In this document: positions 7,102 through 9,644 of the stretch, one piece after another | How the letters are laid out: each line of letters begins with the position of its first letter | How positions within the stretch are numbered: position 1 is the first letter of the stretch | Assembly: GCA_003560455.1 (NCBI GenBank) | Contig: PWIL01000037.1 | Span: forward strand, 1-9,644 | Direction of reading: 5' to 3' | Length of the DNA: 9,644 bases | Origin: Mollicutes bacterium | GTDB taxonomy: Bacteria; Bacillota_I; Bacilli_A; RF39; UBA660 | Notes under the pieces: generated by a model | Databases searched by the model: none | The model's input: the letters and a program-made list of their open reading frames with translations, nothing else | Told to the model about the DNA's origin: nothing | Translations under genes and position numbers: made by a program

Positions 7102-7949
7102 AAGTAATAGTAATTGCCGGTCCAACTGGTGTTGGAAAAACGAAGATAGCTTATCAATTAGCAAAAGAAATTGATGGTGAAATTATTAACGCTGATAGTA
7201 CGCAGGTTTATGTTGGCATGGAAATTGCGACAGCAAAAGAAGTTAATTCTGATATTCCGCATCATTTATTTAATATTTGTCAGTGGGATGAAGAATATAA
7301 TGCTTATCAATATCAACAAGACTGCCGTAAAAAAATAAGCGAAATAATTGAGAGAGGGAAAACGCCTATTTTAGTTGGTGGGACCGGTTTATATATTAAA
7401 GCGGCTTTGTATGATTATAAATTTGGGGATGAAAATGAAGATTTTTCTGATTTATCAAATCAAGAAATATTGCATGAAATAAAAAAATATGATTTAAATA
7501 CTAAAATTGATGTTAATAATCGGCAACGATTAGTATCTAATTTAAAACATTTTTTACAAGAAAAAAAAGATGATAAAGATAAACTATTATATGATGCTTG
7601 CTTAATTGGTTTGACAATGCATCGGGAAAAACTATATGAGCAGATTAATCAACGAGTTGATTTAATGGTTGAGCAAGGATTATTGGATGAAGCAAAAAAA
7701 ATATATGATAGTAATATTCGCACCAAAGCGGTTTTAACACCGATTGGTTATCCAGAATTATTTGCTTATTTTGATGGTGAAATTAATTTAGAAGAAGCAG
7801 TTTGGCAGATAAAAAAAAGAAGTCGTAATTATGCAAAAAGACAATTTACCTGGTTTAAAAATCAGATGGATTTAAATTGGTTTGAAGTAGAGGAAGATGT
7901 TTTTTTTAAAATTTTAAATTACCTGGCTGAGAATAGTGATAAATCATGA
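7098..7949 (+). CDS. miaA: tRNA dimethylallyltransferase (i6A37 synthase)
   Basis: Adds a dimethylallyl group from DMAPP to A37 of tRNAs that read codons starting with U, which stabilises weak A-U codon pairing. Seen: P-loop GPTGVGKT (8-15), NADSTQVYVGMEIATAK (31-47) with the conserved D33/S34, PHHLFNI (54-60), GGTGLYIKA (94-102), HREKLYEQINQRVDLM (175-190), IGYPEL (216-221) and RNYAKRQFTWFKN (243-255). The 283 residues are about 30 fewer than Bacillus or E. coli MiaA; the loss is in the central insert and C-terminus. The helix usually reading RRVIRALE is altered to QRLVSNLK (143-150). The ATG shares four bases (ATGA) with the queA stop and has only a weak, distant GGTGATG (7079-7085), so translational coupling to queA is likely. 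Its TGA stop also forms part of the polC promoter. Confidence 0.96.
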   Translation: MKVIVIAGPTGVGKTKIAYQLAKEIDGEIINADSTQVYVGMEIATAKEVNSDIPHHLFNICQWDEEYNAYQYQQDCRKKISEIIERGKTPILVGGTGLYIKAALYDYKFGDENEDFSDLSNQEILHEIKKYDLNTKIDVNNRQRLVSNLKHFLQEKKDDKDKLLYDACLIGLTMHREKLYEQINQRVDLMVEQGLLDEAKKIYDSNIRTKAVLTPIGYPELFAYFDGEINLEEAVWQIKKRSRNYAKRQFTWFKNQMDLNWFEVEEDVFFKILNYLAENSDKS

Positions 7950-7955
7950 TATAAT
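7947..7955 (+). promoter_or_regulatory. Extended -10 promoter for polC, overlapping the miaA stop
   Basis: TGATATAAT gives TGn (7947-7949, which is the miaA TGA stop codon) plus consensus TATAAT (7950-7955). No good -35 is seen 16-18 bases upstream, within miaA. A start 7 bases downstream would be A7962, the first base of AGGTGA (7962-7967), with ATG at 7973 and a leader of about 11 nt. No terminator lies between miaA and polC, so read-through from the ruvA promoter is also possible. Confidence 0.7.
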
Positions 7956-7972
7956 AAAAAAAGGTGAGATTT

Positions 7973-9644
7973 ATGGATGAAAAATTACAGTTATTATTAG
8001 AGCAAATTAAATTAGAAAAAGATTATTATGTTTATTTTGATAATGGCAAAATTAAAGAAGTAAATTATTATCAAAAAAAAGATATATATGAATTTGTTAT
8101 TTTAGTTGATGATTATTTGCCCGAAAAAGTTTATGAAACTTTTTTTCAAAATATTGCTAATACTTTTCCTTCAGCAACCAAAGTTGAATGTTCTTTTATT
8201 GTGCGTAATCAAGATTTATTAAAAATTAATCTTTATTTGAAATTTGCTTTGCGTTATGTATTTGGTGCTTCGCCATTAGTTGATGTCTTTAGCGAACTGC
8301 CCCTTGAAATTGAAGAAGAAATTGTTCGGTTAGTGGTGGGCAATAAGGCGGAATATCAAAAAATAATTAACCACAAGCAAGAGTTGGTTGACTTTTTTAA
8401 TCGTCTTGGCTTTGTTGATTTTGAATTAATGGTTAAAAAAGTTGAACGCGAAAGTGTTTTATTAATGCAAGAGGAAGCAGTTGTTCCCCGTCGAAAAATT
8501 GAAAAAGAATCTTCAATCATTATGGGCAAGGAAATTAAAGGGAAAAAAGAAGTATTGGATAATATTAATAGTGAACAAAGTCGGGTTGTTGTTGAGGCAA
8601 TGGTTTTTGATTTTGATTTTTTTGAAACAAAGAAAAAAAACTTAAAAATCATTACTTTAAAATTAACTGATTTTACAAATAGCATGTATGCCAAAATTTT
8701 TGTCAATGAAGATACAATGTTTAATGATTTGAAAAAAAATATTGTTATTGGTGAATGGTATAAATTTAGTGGCAATGTTAAAAATGACACCTTTGTTAAA
8801 GAATTAGTGATATTGCTCCGTGATATTAATAAAGTTACTTTAAAAGAGACAAAAAAAATAGATGAAGCTGAGAAAAAACGAGTTGAATTACATACCCATA
8901 CCCATATGAGTCAAATGGATGGAATGATGGCGGTTAACAATTTAATTGATTATGCAAGACAAATGGGACATCGCGCTGTTGCTATCACTGATCATAATAG
9001 TGTTCAATCATTTCCAGAAGCTTATAATTTAGCGAAGTATGATCAAAGTGATTTTAAAGTAATTTATGGTTGTGAGATGGTGATGATTAATGATGAATTA
9101 CAAATTGTTAATCAAGATGATGAAAGAGATTTATTAAAAACCACTTATGTTGTTTTTGATGTTGAGACAACGGGTTTTAATGCTGGCGCAAATGATCAAA
9201 TAATTGAAATTGGTGCCGTTAAATTAAAAGAAGGTAAAGTTGTTGATACATTTTCGCAATTAATTAATCCAGAACGAAAATTGCCTGATAAAATAGTTGA
9301 AATTACTAAAATAACTGATGAAATGTTACAAGATAAACCTTTGGAAGAAAAAGTTTTGCGAGAGTTTATTGAATGGGCGGGAGATGCGCCGTTAGTCGCC
9401 CATAACGCCCAATTTGACATGTCTTTTTTAGAACGGGGTTTTGAAATATATGATTTAGGTGAATTTAATAATACGGTAATTGATACATTAGAATTATCAA
9501 GAGCACTAGATGCTCAACAAAGTAAGCATAGTTTGTCTGCTTTAGTTAAGCGATATCAAATACCATTTGATGAAGAAGCCCACCATCGCGCTAGTTATGA
9601 TGCTGAGGCTACAGCATTAGTTTTTCACAAAATGCTGAAAAAAA
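7973..9644 (+). CDS. polC: DNA polymerase III PolC-type alpha subunit, N-terminal part, 3' end outside window
   Basis: Main replicative polymerase of Firmicutes and Mollicutes, with built-in 3'-5' proofreading. The frame is open from ATG 7973 to the window end: 557 codons of a family near 1,400-1,450 residues. Regions: N-terminal domain about 1-200; OB-fold domain about 203-290 (VVVEAMVFDFDFF near 205, ending GNVKNDTFVKELV); first part of the PHP domain from 304 (VELHTHTHMSQMDGM, then AITDHNSVQSFPEAY and IYGCEM); and the DEDDh exonuclease inserted in PHP. The exonuclease shows D396/E398 (FDVETTG), D482 (HNAQFDM) and H538/D543 (HHRASYDAEAT), so proofreading residues are complete. The PHP motif retains both histidines (H307, H309), with HTHTH where Bacillus has HLHTP. 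The PHP remainder, the palm and the fingers lie beyond the window. AGGTGA at 7962-7967 sets the start. It is absent from any stop-to-stop listing because its stop is not in the window. Confidence 0.97.
   Translation, partial: MDEKLQLLLEQIKLEKDYYVYFDNGKIKEVNYYQKKDIYEFVILVDDYLPEKVYETFFQNIANTFPSATKVECSFIVRNQDLLKINLYLKFALRYVFGASPLVDVFSELPLEIEEEIVRLVVGNKAEYQKIINHKQELVDFFNRLGFVDFELMVKKVERESVLLMQEEAVVPRRKIEKESSIIMGKEIKGKKEVLDNINSEQSRVVVEAMVFDFDFFETKKKNLKIITLKLTDFTNSMYAKIFVNEDTMFNDLKKNIVIGEWYKFSGNVKNDTFVKELVILLRDINKVTLKETKKIDEAEKKRVELHTHTHMSQMDGMMAVNNLIDYARQMGHRAVAITDHNSVQSFPEAYNLAKYDQSDFKVIYGCEMVMINDELQIVNQDDERDLLKTTYVVFDVETTGFNAGANDQIIEIGAVKLKEGKVVDTFSQLINPERKLPDKIVEITKITDEMLQDKPLEEKVLREFIEWAGDAPLVAHNAQFDMSFLERGFEIYDLGEFNNTVIDTLELSRALDAQQSKHSLSALVKRYQIPFDEEAHHRASYDAEATALVFHKMLKK

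Noticed and set aside
8635..8641. A AAA AAC slippery heptamer in frame in polC
   Set aside because: A-runs are everywhere in this A+T-rich sequence, the -1 frame stops after about nine codons, no stimulatory stem-loop is evident, and full-length PolC is required.
8356..8790. 144-codon open frame on the - strand
   Set aside because: It lies wholly inside polC, whose + strand frame is unmistakable from conserved motifs; the antisense product is low-complexity Ser/Phe-rich with no family features.
9196..9420. 74-codon open frame on the - strand
   Set aside because: Antisense to the PolC exonuclease domain; no start signal or family features.
1..9644. CRISPR array, insertion sequence, phage or defence genes
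   Set aside because: No spaced direct repeats, inverted-repeat-bounded transposase or foreign-looking composition was seen; all genes are core housekeeping genes apart from one small membrane protein.

Overview
The window is an A+T-rich, gene-dense bacterial chromosome segment with every gene on the + strand. It carries two truncated genes at its edges (dnaJ and polC) and seven complete ones: priA, fmt, a membrane protein of unknown function, ruvA, ruvB, queA and miaA. A Gram-positive-type PolC replicase and heavy A/T at third codon positions point to Firmicutes or a Mollicutes-related lineage. TGA is a genuine stop: it ends ruvB, queA and miaA exactly where those families normally end, and no TGA lies inside a reading frame. 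Mycoplasma/Spiroplasma code 4 is therefore unlikely. A standard-code group (Acholeplasma-, Izemoplasma-, Haloplasma- or Erysipelotrichia-like) fits, but the exact lineage cannot be fixed by reading alone.

Layout. Bases 1-678 are the C-terminal part of DnaJ, closed by a hairpin terminator that starts in its own stop codon. A 50-base gap holds that terminator and an extended -10 promoter for priA (729-2882). priA is followed by fmt (2925-3881) with its own apparent -10. Eight bases on comes a single-pass membrane protein of unknown function (3890-4480), again ended by a terminator that includes the stop codon. A strong -35/-10 promoter then starts a tight cluster: ruvA, ruvB, queA and miaA, with gaps of 11 bases or less, a 14-base overlap and a 4-base overlap. 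polC starts at 7973 behind its own extended -10 and runs off the end. No gap exceeds 68 bases, so there is no room for RNA genes, and I saw no mobile element, CRISPR array or extended repeat.

How the genes work together. The content is housekeeping: replication restart (PriA), Holliday-junction migration (RuvAB) and chromosomal replication (PolC); initiator tRNA formylation (Fmt) and two anticodon-loop modifications (QueA, queuosine; MiaA, i6A37); and protein folding (DnaJ). I found no evidence of a novel accessory system. The most interesting signal is architectural. All four apparent promoters place the -10 hexamer at the same distance from the Shine-Dalgarno sequence, which predicts mRNA leaders of only about 9-11 nt. 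Stop codons are also reused as parts of terminators and of a promoter.
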